From the NCBI RefSeq assembly GCF_001968825.1, contig NZ_MIEU01000012.1:124001-188000 (forward strand): a DNA stretch of 64,000 nucleotides, read 5' to 3'. The notes beneath the pieces were generated by a model, which did not search any database, was not told where the DNA came from, and worked only from the letters and a program-made list of their open reading frames with translations. How positions within the stretch are numbered: the first letter of the stretch is position 1; each line of letters begins with the position of its first letter. The position numbers and the translations under genes are program-made. Shown piece after piece: positions 44,404-53,793 of this stretch. This DNA comes from Tersicoccus sp. Bi-70. GTDB lineage: Bacteria; Actinomycetota; Actinomycetes; Actinomycetales; Micrococcaceae.

Positions 44404-45873
44404 TCAGTTGCCGGTGAGCTTCTCGCGCAGCGCGGCCAGGGCCTCGTCCGAGGCGAGGGTGCCGGAGTCACGCGGCGCCTCGTCGGAGGAGTAGCTGGTC
44501 GAGCCCGACTCGAAGCTGCCGCCGCCGGTGTTCTCGGCCTCGGCCTCGGCCTGCGAGGCGACCTGGCGCTTGTGCGCCTCCCAGCGCTCCTGGGCCAGCG
44601 CGTACTGCGCCTCCCAGGTGGCGCGCTGGGCGTCGTAGCCCTCGAGCCACTCGTTGGACTCCGGGTCGAAGCCCTCCGGGTACTTGTAGTTGCCCTCGTC
44701 GTCGTACTCGGCCGCCATGCCGTACAGCGCCGGGTCGAACTCGGTGGAGTCCGCGTCGACGCCCTCGTTGGCCTGCTTGAGCGACAGGGAGATCCGGCGG
44801 CGGTCCAGGTCGATGTCGATGACCTTGACGAACAGCTCCTCGCCCACGGACACGACCTGCTCGGCCAGGTCCACGTGGCGGGTCGCCAGCTCGGAGATGT
44901 GCACCAGACCCTCGATGCCGTCCTCCACGCGGACGAACGCACCGAACGGCACCAGCTTGGTGACCTTGCCGGGGACGATCTGGCCCAGGGCGTGGGTCCG
45001 GGCGAAGGTCTGCCACGGATCCTCCTGGGTCGCCTTCAGCGACAGGGAGACACGCTCGCGGTCCAGGTCGACGTCGAGCACCTCGACGGTGACCGGCTGA
45101 CCGACCTCGACGACCTCGGACGGGTGATCGATGTGCTTCCAGGACAGCTCGGAGACGTGCACCAGGCCGTCGACGCCACCGAGGTCCACGAACGCACCGA
45201 AGTTGACGATCGAGGAGACCGTACCCGGGCGGACCTGGCCCTTCTGCAGCTTGTTGAGGAAGTCGGAGCGGACCTCGGACTGGGTCTGCTCGAGCCACGC
45301 ACGGCGGGACAGGACCACGTTGTTGCGGTTCTTGTCCAGCTCGATGATCTTCGCCTCGAGCTCCTGACCGATGTACGGGGCCAGGTCGCGGACGCGGCGC
45401 ATCTCCACCAGCGAGGCGGGGAGGAAGCCACGGAGCCCGATGTCGAGGATGAGGCCACCCTTGACGACCTCGATGACCGTACCGGTGACGACGCCGTCCT
45501 CGTCCTTGATCTTCTCGATGTCGCCCCACGCGCGCTCGTACTGAGCCCGCTTCTTGGAGAGGATCAGGCGGCCTTCCTTGTCCTCCTTGGTCAGGACGAG
45601 GGCTTCCACCTCATCACCGACGGAGACCACCTCACCGGGGTCGACATCGTGCTTGATGGACAGCTCGCGCGACGGGATGACGCCCTCGGTCTTGTAGCCG
45701 ATGTCGAGGAGCACTTCGTCGCGGTCGACCTTGACCACGGTGCCTTCAACGAGGTCGCCGTCGTTGAAGTACTTGATGGTTGCATCGATCGCGGCGAGGA
45801 AGTCCTCGGCGGTGCCGATGTCGTTGACCGCAACCTGGGGGGCAGCGGTCTTGTCGGTGGCGGTGATGGTCAT
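44404..45873 (-). CDS. rpsA: 30S ribosomal protein S1
   Basis: 489 residues with four S1 RNA-binding domains: about 38-110 (GDLVEGTVVKVDRDEVLLD), 124-192 (GTVIEVVKGGLILDIGLRG), 209-281 (VSSIVNFGAFVDLGGVDG) and 294-366 (VTKLVPFGAFVRVEDGIEG). The acidic C-terminal 110 residues include a YALAQERWEAHKRQ helix. Length fits actinobacterial S1. The ATG has no Shine-Dalgarno site; instead CCCTCC lies just upstream. The leader is about 150 bases from a promoter at 46030-46058 and has a hairpin, which suggests S1 autoregulation as known in other bacteria. Confidence 0.97.
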   Translation of the reverse strand: MTITATDKTAAPQVAVNDIGTAEDFLAAIDATIKYFNDGDLVEGTVVKVDRDEVLLDIGYKTEGVIPSRELSIKHDVDPGEVVSVGDEVEALVLTKEDKEGRLILSKKRAQYERAWGDIEKIKDEDGVVTGTVIEVVKGGLILDIGLRGFLPASLVEMRRVRDLAPYIGQELEAKIIELDKNRNNVVLSRRAWLEQTQSEVRSDFLNKLQKGQVRPGTVSSIVNFGAFVDLGGVDGLVHVSELSWKHIDHPSEVVEVGQPVTVEVLDVDLDRERVSLSLKATQEDPWQTFARTHALGQIVPGKVTKLVPFGAFVRVEDGIEGLVHISELATRHVDLAEQVVSVGEELFVKVIDIDLDRRRISLSLKQANEGVDADSTEFDPALYGMAAEYDDEGNYKYPEGFDPESNEWLEGYDAQRATWEAQYALAQERWEAHKRQVASQAEAEAENTGGGSFESGSTSYSSDEAPRDSGTLASDEALAALREKLTGN

Positions 45874-45929
45874 GTAGGAGGGACTCCGATTTGTGGTGGA
45901 TTGTCGGTGCGGCCGGCCGGAGCCGGTCG

Positions 45930-45954
45930 CGATGCTGTACTGGGTTCAGCATCG
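45930..45954 (-). promoter_or_regulatory. Hairpin in the rpsA mRNA leader
   Basis: CGATGCTG (45930-45937) and CAGCATCG (45947-45954) form a perfect 8-bp stem with a 9-base loop, midway between the probable start site and the rpsA ATG. Possible target for S1 feedback; inference only. Confidence 0.45.
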
Positions 45955-46029
45955 AACGCCGAACCAGGTGCGTCGAGGAACGGCTGGGTTTCCCACCGGT
46001 CCCTCGCGCACGCAGAAATGCGCCATCTC

Positions 46030-46058
46030 AGTCTAGTTGCTGGTGGCAACCCGCGCAA
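46030..46058 (-). promoter_or_regulatory. rpsA promoter
   Basis: On the minus strand TTGCGC (46053-46058) and TAGACT (46030-46035) are 17 bases apart. The expected start near 46023 gives a 150-base leader. Confidence 0.7.
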
Positions 46059-46109
46059 AGACGGCCTCCGGGTCCCTCCGGCGGTGATGGATCTCGCGGA
46101 GCGGTCGGC

Positions 46110-47432
46110 TCAGAAGCCGGTGAGGCACTGGGGCACGCGGCCGGTCGCCAGCATGCCGGCGAGCCGCTGCACCGCGGCGTCGTCCCCCGCCACGGCGCCC
46201 GCCCGGGCGAGGGTGGTGACACTGATCCCGCCGAGGTACGCCGATCCGAGCGCCGCGACCGAGAGCGTCACCTCCGCGTCCGGCTCCGCGCCGTCCGCCG
46301 TGCGCCGCGCGGTCAGCCGGCCGTCCTCGGAGACGAGGTCGAAGGTGCCGGCGGCGATGCCGAGGTCGTCGGTGACGGCGATCCGGACGGCGCCGGGAGC
46401 CCCGCCGGGCCGCGCCTGCAGCGCGGCGACCGGGTCGAGGATGCGCAGCCACAGGCTGTCCTCGCGTTCGGTCACGGCGCAGGTGCGGGTGTCGGCGACG
46501 GCCCAGCGCAGCGGCTCGTCCACGCTGGCCCGGTCCCAGGTGACGACGTCGACGAGGTCGAGCGAGCCGATCAGGTCCCACAGCGCCCGGTAGGCCTCGT
46601 CGGTCACGGCCACGAGGTCGCGCACGCGCACGGTCGTCGGGTCGGCGTCCCAGCCGGCGAAGGACCAGGTGACGTACCCGTCCGGCTCGCCGTCGGCCCC
46701 CCAGTGCGCCGCCCCGCGGACGGCGGTGTCGGGCTCCAGGTCCGCGTCCCGCAGGGTGCCGTCGATGTTGCCGGGATAGGACGCCTGCCGGTCCAACGAT
46801 CCCGGCGTCGCGGCGTGCCAGCGCGCGAACACCCGACGGGCGAGGTCGGCGATCGCCTCGCGGTCGACGAACTCGGTGGTGCCGGCGTGCTCGGAGGCTG
46901 CGGTCGCGTGCGGAAGCAGGGCCAGTCCGCGGCGGGTGTCGATGCGCAGGGATTCCCGTTCCACGGCGACCCCGAAACCGAACCGGCCGTAGATGGTGGC
47001 CTCGGACGCGGTCAGCGCCGCCATCGCGAGCCCGTCGGCGGCGGCGCGGCGCAGGTCCTCGGTCATCATCGCCCGTAGCAGTCCGCGGCGCCGGTGGGTG
47101 GCCCGCACCGTGACGGCGGTGATCTGGTGCGTGGGCAGCAGCGACGCCCCGGTGTTGAGGGTGTGCCGCATCGTGGCGAAGGTGGCCACCGGCGACGCGG
47201 TGTCGACGGCGCCGTCGGGGGTACCGCTCGCGTAGGCGCCGGTCAGCTCCCGGTCGTCCTCGAGGTAGAAGCGGACCATCCGCTCCGCCTGCCCGGGAAC
47301 CGGTGGCTTCTGGTGGAAGCCGCGGTCGACGGCCTCGATCCAGGCGAGCGTGGTCGCGTCGGCGCGGGCGTCGGCGCCGGTGCCGTCCAGGGCGGCGCGG
47401 AATCGGCGGATCTCGTAGTCGGTGTGCGGCAC
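46110..47432 (-). CDS. Eis-like GNAT acetyltransferase, copy A
   Basis: 440 residues with the Eis layout: an N-terminal GNAT domain with the acetyl-CoA loop VRATHRRRGLLRAMM, the segment ASEATIYGRFGFGVA holding the Tyr that acts as general acid in Eis, a second GNAT-like region, and a C-terminal SCP2-type domain. It ends in Phe (QCLTGF), and in Eis the terminal carboxylate is catalytic. GTG 47430-47432 follows GGAGG at about 9 bases. It is 37 bases downstream of a homologous gene, so the pair is a tandem duplication. In mycobacteria Eis acetylates aminoglycosides and proteins; the substrate here is unknown. Confidence 0.88.
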   Translation of the reverse strand: MPHTDYEIRRFRAALDGTGADARADATTLAWIEAVDRGFHQKPPVPGQAERMVRFYLEDDRELTGAYASGTPDGAVDTASPVATFATMRHTLNTGASLLPTHQITAVTVRATHRRRGLLRAMMTEDLRRAAADGLAMAALTASEATIYGRFGFGVAVERESLRIDTRRGLALLPHATAASEHAGTTEFVDREAIADLARRVFARWHAATPGSLDRQASYPGNIDGTLRDADLEPDTAVRGAAHWGADGEPDGYVTWSFAGWDADPTTVRVRDLVAVTDEAYRALWDLIGSLDLVDVVTWDRASVDEPLRWAVADTRTCAVTEREDSLWLRILDPVAALQARPGGAPGAVRIAVTDDLGIAAGTFDLVSEDGRLTARRTADGAEPDAEVTLSVAALGSAYLGGISVTTLARAGAVAGDDAAVQRLAGMLATGRVPQCLTGF

Positions 47433-47469
47433 GCGGGACCTCCGGGTGGGAGCGAACGGGACGGTGGAC

Positions 47470-48777
47470 TCAGAAGTAGGTGATGCAGTACGGAGCGCGG
47501 TCGACGGCGAACATCCGGCCGAGCTGCCGGACGGCGTCGTCGTCCCCGCGCACGCGGCCGGCGTCGGCGAGGGCGCCGATGGTGGCCCCGCCGAGGAACG
47601 CCGAGCTGAGGGAGGCGACGTCGAGGGTCACGTCCGCGTCCGGGCGGGCCGTCGTGGCGGTCTGCTGGACGGAGGGGATGCCGCCGCTGACGCCGAGATC
47701 GAAGGTGCCCGCGGCGAACCCGAGGGCGTCCTCGACCGCGAGGCCCAGTTCGCCGTCGCCGGAGTACCGGCGGGACTGGAGGCACGCGATCGGGTCGAGG
47801 ATGCGCAGCCACAGCAGGTCGTCCCGCCCGGTGACGCGGTAGCCGCGGGTGTCGGCCATGGCCCACGGCAGCGGGTCGTCGATCCGGGCCCGGCTGAAGC
47901 GCACCCGCTGGATGAGGTCGAGGTTGCCGACGAAGTTCCACAGGCCGAGGTACGAGTCCGGGCCGGTCGCCACGAGGTCGATGACCTTGACCTCGGCCAC
48001 GGCGTCGCGCGACTCGACGTGCTGGTAGGTGACGTAGCCGTCCGGGACGCCGTCGACGTCGTAGTGCAGGGCGGCGCGGACGGTCAGGTCCGGCTCGTCG
48101 GCGTGGCCGTTGATGGTGCCGTCGATCCGCGCCGGGTAGGAGGCCTGCCGGCCCACCGAGCCGCGGGTGGCGGTGTGGAAGCGGGCGACGATGTCGTCGG
48201 CGACCTCGGCGATGGCCTCCCGGCGGGCCAGCTCGACCGTGCCGACGGCGCCGCGATCCAGCGACGGCAGCGCGAAGCGGGACGTCGTGTCCAGCTCGAT
48301 GGTGCTGGTCTGGGTCGCCACCCCGAAGCCGAACCGGCCGTAGATCGTGGCCTCCGACGCGGTGAGGGCGGCGATCGGCAGGCTCGCGTCCCGCGCGGCC
48401 GTGAGGCTCTCCGTCATCATCCGGCGCAGCAGCCCGCGGCGCCGGTGGGTCGGCCGGACGGTGACGTCCGAGATGAGGTGGGCGGGCAGCAGGGTCTCCC
48501 CCGTGCTCAGCGTGCTCATGTACGTGGTGAAGGTGGCGACGGGGACCTCGGCGCCGACGGAGTGCGGCAGCTTCCGGTCCACGTAGACGCCGGTCATCAG
48601 CCGGTCGTCCGCGGCGATGAACTCGGCCTCCCGGCGCAGGGTCTTCGGAGTGAACGCCTGCTCGTGGAAGCCACGGTTCACGGCCTGCAGCCAGGCCTCC
48701 GTCTCGGCGGTCACCGTGCCGTCGTCGTTCAGTCCGGCCCGGAACCGGCGGATCTCGTACTCGTCGCTGCTGGTCAC
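47470..48777 (-). CDS. Eis-like GNAT acetyltransferase, copy B
   Basis: 435 residues, aligned end to end with copy A: YEIRRFRAGL start, VRPTHRRRGLLRRMM, ASEATIYGRFGFGVA, and terminal Phe (YCITYF). The two copies share the motif blocks but differ widely elsewhere, so the duplication is old and the substrates may differ. GTG 48775-48777 lies 6 bases after a -10 TAGGCT (48784-48789), so a leaderless start is likely. Copy A may be read from the same mRNA. Confidence 0.88.
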   Translation of the reverse strand: MTSSDEYEIRRFRAGLNDDGTVTAETEAWLQAVNRGFHEQAFTPKTLRREAEFIAADDRLMTGVYVDRKLPHSVGAEVPVATFTTYMSTLSTGETLLPAHLISDVTVRPTHRRRGLLRRMMTESLTAARDASLPIAALTASEATIYGRFGFGVATQTSTIELDTTSRFALPSLDRGAVGTVELARREAIAEVADDIVARFHTATRGSVGRQASYPARIDGTINGHADEPDLTVRAALHYDVDGVPDGYVTYQHVESRDAVAEVKVIDLVATGPDSYLGLWNFVGNLDLIQRVRFSRARIDDPLPWAMADTRGYRVTGRDDLLWLRILDPIACLQSRRYSGDGELGLAVEDALGFAAGTFDLGVSGGIPSVQQTATTARPDADVTLDVASLSSAFLGGATIGALADAGRVRGDDDAVRQLGRMFAVDRAPYCITYF

Positions 48778-48799
48778 CCGACCAGCCTAGGTCACCGTC

Positions 48800-51526
48800 T
48801 CAGTGGGCGGCCTCGTGCCAGCTGCGGCCCAGGCCCACGGAGACGTCCAGCGGGACGGCCAGGTCCGCGGCCCCCGCCATCTGCTCGCGCACCAGCGCGG
48901 TCAGCTGCTCCTCCTCGCCGTCGGCCACCTCGAGCACGAGTTCGTCGTGCACCTGCAGCAGCATCCGGGAGGAGAGGCCCCCGGCCTCGATCGCCCGGTC
49001 CACCCCGAGCATCGCCTTCTTGATGATGTCCGCGGCCGAGCCCTGGATCGGGGCGTTCAGCGCGGCCCGTTCCGCCATCTCGCGCAGCTGCCGGTTGTCG
49101 CTGGACAGGTCCGGCAGGTAGCGGCGGCGGCCCTCGATGGTCGAGGTGTAGCCGTCCTTGCGGGCGGTCTCCACGATGCCGCGCAGGTAGTCCCGGACGG
49201 CGCCGAAGCGGGAGAAGTAGTCGCCCATCAGGTTGCGCGCCTCGTCGACGCCGATGGCCAGCTGCTTGGACAGGCCGAAGGAGCTCAGCCCGTAGGCCAG
49301 ACCGTAGGACATCGCCTTGACCTTGGACCGCATGGCCGGGCTGACGTCCTCGGGCGCCACGTCGAACACGTGCGAGCCGACGAAGCGGTGCAGGTCCTCC
49401 CCGTCGCGGAACGCCTGGATCAGCGCCTCGTCGCCGGAGAGGTGCGCCATGATCCGCATCTCGATCTGCGAGTAGTCGGCGGTCAGCAGGGTGCGGTACC
49501 CGCCGCCGACGACGAACACCTCGCGAATCCGGCGGCCCTCGTCGGTGCGGATCGGGATGTTCTGCAGGTTCGGGTTCATCGAGGACAGCCGACCGGTGGC
49601 GGCGATGTTCTGCACGTACGTGGTGTGGATCCGCCCGTCGTCGGCCACCGACTTCACCAGGCCCTCGACGGTCTGGCGCAGCTTGCTGGCGTCCCGGTAG
49701 GCGAGCAGCGCGACGAGGAACGGGTGGCCGTCGGTGCGGGCGATCAGGTCCGTGATCGCGTCCGCGTCCGTGGTGTAGCCGGTCTTGATCTTCTTGGTCT
49801 TGGGCAGGCCGAGGTCGTCGAAGAGGACGGCCTGCAGCTGCTTGGGCGAGCCGAGGTTGATCTCCTTGCCGATGACGGCGAACGCCTCCTTCTGCGCGGC
49901 GTCGATCGACGTGCTGAAGTCGTCCGTGAGCGCGGCGAGGTGGGCCGAGTCGGCGGCGATGCCGGCGAGCTCCATGTCGCCGAGCACCTTGGCGAGCGGC
50001 AGTTCGAGCCGGGTCATCAGCTCCGCGGAACTGCGGGCGGCCAGCTCGTCGGTGAGGTAGCGGCTGAGCCGCAGCAGGACGACGCCGTTGCGCGCGGCCG
50101 TGGCGAGCCGGGTCTGCTCCTCGTCACCGGTCAGGTCCAGCTCGGTCTGGGAACCGGCGGCCTCGCCGGCGGCGATGCTGATCCGCAGGTGGTGCTGGGC
50201 CAGGTCGGCCAGTTCGTAGCTGCGGCGGTCCGGCTGCAGCAGGTAGCCGGAGAGCGAGGGGTCGTCGACGACGCCGTCGAGCACGAGCCCGCGGCCGCCG
50301 CGGAGCAGCTTGTAGACGGTCTTCAGGTCGTGCACGACCTTGCCCGCGTCCCGGTTCCCGAGCCACGTGGCCAGGGCCGCCTCGGTCTCGGCGTCCAGCG
50401 CGGTCAGGTCGAGCCGTGCGCCGACGGCAGGCCCGGTCACCCCATCCTGCCCGTCCTGCGGAGCGGGTTCGGCGACGAGGACCAGGCTCGTGCAGTCCCC
50501 GGCCTCGACGAGCGGGACCAGCGCGACCGGGCCCGGCGCCGCGGCGAACCACGCGGTCAGCTCGGCGGCGGTGGCCGGCGTCACCAGCTCGGGCCCGACG
50601 ACGTCGTCGGCCGCGGGCGGTGCCTCCTGCTCGCCGAACAGCTCGAACAGGCGCGGCTGCAGCGTGCGGATCTCGAGGGCGTCGAACAGCTCGTCGATGG
50701 CCTCCCGGTCCGGGGCACTCATGCCGAGGTGGTCGAGGCCGACCGGCAGATCGACGTCGGTGATCAGCCGGTTGAGCCGGCGGTTGCGGCGCACGTCGTC
50801 CAGGCGCTCCCGCAGGGACTCGCCGGCCTTGCCCTTGATCTCGTCCGCGTGGGCGAGGACACCCTCCAGCCCGTCGTACTGGGTGATCCACTTGGCGGCC
50901 GTCTTGGGGCCGACGCCGGGCACGCCCGGCAGGTTGTCCGCGGTCTCCCCGACCAGCGCGGCGAGGTCCGGGTACCGGTTCGGCGGGACGAAGTACTTCT
51001 CCTCGACGGCGGCGGCGTCCATCCGCGGCAGGTCGGTGACGCCCTTGCGCGGGTAGAGCACGGTCACGGCGTCGTCGACCAGCTGGAAGGCGTCGCGGTC
51101 GCCGGTGACGACCAGGACGTCGAAGTCGGCGTCCTCCCCCTGGGTCGCGAGGGTGGCGATGACGTCGTCCGCCTCGAACCCCTCGGCCGTGACGGTGCGG
51201 ATGTTCATCGCCGTCAGCACCCGCCCGATCAGGTCGATCTGCCCCTTGAACTCGTTCGGGGTGGCGCTGCGGCCGGCCTTGTAGGCGTCGTACTGCTCGT
51301 CGCGGAACGTCGGGGTCGACAGGTCGAACGCGACGGCGATGTGGGTGGGCCGCTCCTGCTTGAGCAGGTTGATCAGCATCGAGGTGAACCCGTAGACGGC
51401 GTTCGTGTGCTGGCCGGTGGTGGTGCTGAACTTCTCGACCGGGAGCGCGAAGAACGCCCGGAACGCCATCGAGTGGCCGTCGATGAGCAGCAGGATGGGC
51501 TTGTCCGGGGTCGTCGTCTCACTCAC
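48800..51526 (-). CDS. polA: DNA polymerase I
   Basis: 908 residues. 5' nuclease domain (about 1-300; LLIDGHSMAFRAFFAL, GFEADDVIATLA, VVTGDRDAFQL, VPGVGPKTAAKW). A 3'-5' exonuclease-like domain follows without the catalytic acidic cluster, as usual in actinobacteria. The family A polymerase domain has YSQIEMRIMAHLSGDE, KAMSYGLAYG, NAPIQGSAADIIK and LLQVHDELVLEV. GTG 51524-51526 lies 6 bases after a -10 TAGGGT (51533-51538), so it is probably leaderless. It fills gaps in excision repair with UvrABC and removes Okazaki primers. Confidence 0.98.
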   Translation of the reverse strand: MSETTTPDKPILLLIDGHSMAFRAFFALPVEKFSTTTGQHTNAVYGFTSMLINLLKQERPTHIAVAFDLSTPTFRDEQYDAYKAGRSATPNEFKGQIDLIGRVLTAMNIRTVTAEGFEADDVIATLATQGEDADFDVLVVTGDRDAFQLVDDAVTVLYPRKGVTDLPRMDAAAVEEKYFVPPNRYPDLAALVGETADNLPGVPGVGPKTAAKWITQYDGLEGVLAHADEIKGKAGESLRERLDDVRRNRRLNRLITDVDLPVGLDHLGMSAPDREAIDELFDALEIRTLQPRLFELFGEQEAPPAADDVVGPELVTPATAAELTAWFAAAPGPVALVPLVEAGDCTSLVLVAEPAPQDGQDGVTGPAVGARLDLTALDAETEAALATWLGNRDAGKVVHDLKTVYKLLRGGRGLVLDGVVDDPSLSGYLLQPDRRSYELADLAQHHLRISIAAGEAAGSQTELDLTGDEEQTRLATAARNGVVLLRLSRYLTDELAARSSAELMTRLELPLAKVLGDMELAGIAADSAHLAALTDDFSTSIDAAQKEAFAVIGKEINLGSPKQLQAVLFDDLGLPKTKKIKTGYTTDADAITDLIARTDGHPFLVALLAYRDASKLRQTVEGLVKSVADDGRIHTTYVQNIAATGRLSSMNPNLQNIPIRTDEGRRIREVFVVGGGYRTLLTADYSQIEMRIMAHLSGDEALIQAFRDGEDLHRFVGSHVFDVAPEDVSPAMRSKVKAMSYGLAYGLSSFGLSKQLAIGVDEARNLMGDYFSRFGAVRDYLRGIVETARKDGYTSTIEGRRRYLPDLSSDNRQLREMAERAALNAPIQGSAADIIKKAMLGVDRAIEAGGLSSRMLLQVHDELVLEVADGEEEQLTALVREQMAGAADLAVPLDVSVGLGRSWHEAAH

Positions 51527-51631
51527 CCGTCCACCCTAGTTGCTGCCTCCGACACCGGAGGGCGCCGGGACGTCGCGCCGGCATCACTCCCCGGTGCACC
51601 CTCCCCGGGCCGGGCTGCGAGAATGAGCGCC

Positions 51632-52108
51632 GTGACCGACACGGATGGGCGTCCCGCCGCCCCGCCCCTGACCGAGACGACCCGGGCCCGCCTGCGTGCC
51701 CGCGGCATCCCCGACGAGCTGCACGAGCGTTTCCCGTTCCCGGGCAGCGGCCTGGCGGACCGGATGGGCATCGTCTTCACCGAGCTCTCCGCCGACCGGT
51801 GCGTGGCGACCATGCCCGTCGAGGGGAACACGCAACCGGCGGGCCTGCTGCACGGGGGTGCGCACGTCGTGCTCGCGGAGACGCTCGGTTCGACGGCCGC
51901 GTCGCTGTGGGCGGGACCGGGCGCGACCGTCGTCGGCACGGACGTCAACGCCACGCACCACCGCGGCGTGCGGGACGGCGTCGTGACCGGTACCGCCACT
52001 CCTCTGCACCGCGGGCGGACCCTGGCAACGTACGAGGTCGTGATGACCGACGAGGCGGGACGGCGGCTCTCCACCGCCCGGATCACCAACCTCATCCGCC
52101 GGGGCTGA
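51632..52108 (+). CDS. PaaI-type hotdog thioesterase
   Basis: About 158 residues. Hotdog-fold marks: HGGAHVVLAETLGSTAA (the HGG motif and catalytic Glu), TDVNATHHRGVRDG and GTATPLHRGRTLATYEV. Such proteins hydrolyse acyl-CoA esters, for example DHNA-CoA in menaquinone synthesis or phenylacetyl-CoA; I cannot choose. A -10-like GAGAAT (51619-51624) lies 7 bases before GTG 51632, favouring a leaderless start there. ATG 51623 is the alternative and adds three residues. It is divergent from polA. Confidence 0.85.
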   Translation: MTDTDGRPAAPPLTETTRARLRARGIPDELHERFPFPGSGLADRMGIVFTELSADRCVATMPVEGNTQPAGLLHGGAHVVLAETLGSTAASLWAGPGATVVGTDVNATHHRGVRDGVVTGTATPLHRGRTLATYEVVMTDEAGRRLSTARITNLIRRG

Positions 52109-52175
52109 CGCGCGGGACGACCACGCCGCTCGCCGTCGACCGCAAGCCCGGACGTCGCCGGACCGTCCCCCGACT

Positions 52176-52194
52176 CCCTCGGCTGCGCCGAGGG
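52176..52194. terminator. Hairpin between convergent thioesterase and small membrane protein genes
   Basis: CCCTCGGC (52176-52183) pairs with GCCGAGGG (52187-52194) around TGC. It is placed between two convergent stop codons; no T-run. Confidence 0.55.
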
Positions 52195-52202
52195 GCGGGC
52201 CG

Positions 52203-52424
52203 TCAGTGGAACGCCGGGATGATCAAGTAGACGCCGTAGAGGACGGCGGCGCCGCAGCCGACGAAGCACAGGCGCGATGCCCACGTGAGGGTCTGCGCCT
52301 GACCGCCGACGCGGTCGTTGGCGATGGCGCCGAGGCGCACGCCGAGGGAGAACAGGAAGACGACGGTCAGCGCCGCGACCAGGGTGGCGACGGTGACGAT
52401 GGCGAAGGCGGCCCAGTTGATCAT
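52203..52424 (-). CDS. Small two-helix membrane protein paired with PiT
   Basis: 73 residues with two membrane helices (WAAFAIVTVATLVAALTVVFLF and LCFVGCGAAVLYGVYLII) and a short loop (GAIANDRVGGQAQTLT). Its ATG overlaps the stop of the phosphate transporter gene by 4 bases (ATGA). Mycobacterium has a similar small membrane gene beside pitA, so it is likely an accessory subunit. Function unknown. Confidence 0.85.
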   Translation of the reverse strand: MINWAAFAIVTVATLVAALTVVFLFSLGVRLGAIANDRVGGQAQTLTWASRLCFVGCGAAVLYGVYLIIPAFH

Positions 52425-53629
52425 CCGCGCCGCTCACGGGCCGCGCGCGCCAGTTCTCGCCGGCGGCTCTTGGACGGGATGTCCACGGCGGTGCCCGCGG
52501 CATGGACCTCGAGGGCGTTGTCGTGGCTGATCCGCTGCTGGTTGGCGCGGACGAACATGACGATGATGAGGCCGACGGCGAGGACGGTGACGACGACGAG
52601 GCCGACGGTGCCCAGCCCGGCTCCCCACGCGGCGATCGCGCCGACGATGCCGGCCGCGGGCAGGGTCAGCACCCAGCCGACGAGGATCCGTCCGGCGGTG
52701 CCCCACCGGACCCCCGCGCCACGGCGGCCCAGGCCGGAGCCGATCACCGAGCCGGACGCGACCTGGGTCGTCGAGAGGGCGAAGCCCAGGTGCGAGGAGG
52801 CGAGGATCGCGGCCGCGGTGCTGGTCTCCGCGCTGAAGCCCTGCGCGGGTTTGACCTCGGTCAGGCCAGCGCCGAGGGTGCGGATGATCCGCCAGCCGCC
52901 GGCGTAGGTGCCGAGCGCGATCGCCAGGGCGCACGCCGTGATCACCCAGGACTCCGGCCCGGTGCCGCGCGGTTGCAGGCCGGCCGCGATGAGCACGAGC
53001 GTGATGACGCCCATCGTCTTCTGCGCGTCGTTGGTGCCGTGGGAGAGGGCGACGAGGGACGAGGAGAAGATCTGCCCGTACTTGAAGCCGCGACGTCGCT
53101 GCGTCAGTTTCTCGCCCGACTCGGCGTCGTACCGGCGGGTCAGGGCGTAGGCGAGCCGGGTGCACAGGAAGGCGGAGAGGCCTGCGACGGCCGGGGCGAG
53201 CAGCGCCGGGAGGATCACCTTGGACACGACGACCGGGAAGTTCACGGCCCCCATCCCACTGCCCACGATCGCGGCACCGATCAGGCCGCCGAAGAGGGCG
53301 TGGGAGGAGCTGGACGGCAGACCGAGCAGCCACGTCAGCATGTTCCACACGATGGCGCCGAGCAGGCCCGCGAAGATCAGTTCGGGATGCACGGCCGCGC
53401 CGCCGTCGCCCTCCCGCAGGATGCCGCCGGAGACGGTCTTCGCCACCTCGGTCGACAGGAACGCCCCGACCAGGTTGAGCACGGCGGCGGTGGCCACGGC
53501 CACGCGGGGGGTGATGGCGCCGGTGGCGATGGGCGTGGCCATCGCGTTGGCCGTGTCATGGAAGCCGTTGGTGAAGTCGAAGAACAACGCCATCACAATG
53601 ACGAGGACCACGACGACGGTGAGGTCCAC
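52421..53629 (-). CDS. pit: Low-affinity inorganic phosphate transporter (PiT family)
   Basis: 402 residues with about ten membrane helices. The duplicated PiT signature is clear: FTNGFHDTANAMATPIATG near the N-terminus and LSHGTNDAQKTMGVITL in the second half. PSSSSHALFGGLIGAA is also conserved. It takes up phosphate as a metal-phosphate complex with protons. Start GTG 53627-53629 has GAGGGGA 6 bases upstream; a longer open frame to 53734 lacks support and is Pro-rich. Operon with the small membrane protein. Confidence 0.93.
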   Translation of the reverse strand: MDLTVVVVLVIVMALFFDFTNGFHDTANAMATPIATGAITPRVAVATAAVLNLVGAFLSTEVAKTVSGGILREGDGGAAVHPELIFAGLLGAIVWNMLTWLLGLPSSSSHALFGGLIGAAIVGSGMGAVNFPVVVSKVILPALLAPAVAGLSAFLCTRLAYALTRRYDAESGEKLTQRRRGFKYGQIFSSSLVALSHGTNDAQKTMGVITLVLIAAGLQPRGTGPESWVITACALAIALGTYAGGWRIIRTLGAGLTEVKPAQGFSAETSTAAAILASSHLGFALSTTQVASGSVIGSGLGRRGAGVRWGTAGRILVGWVLTLPAAGIVGAIAAWGAGLGTVGLVVVTVLAVGLIIVMFVRANQQRISHDNALEVHAAGTAVDIPSKSRRRELARAARERRG

Positions 53630-53793
53630 GGTGATTCCCCTCTGCGCGGGTGCGGGATACGGAACGGGCGCCGGGTCAACGGCGGGACGGGGCCGCGTGA
53701 ACGGCAGACGGCAGCGATCGCGGCCGACAGCCACCGTAGCAGGTGCGACGAGGCGGCTCGGCGCGGGCGGTGCGGACGAGGCAGGATGGACCC

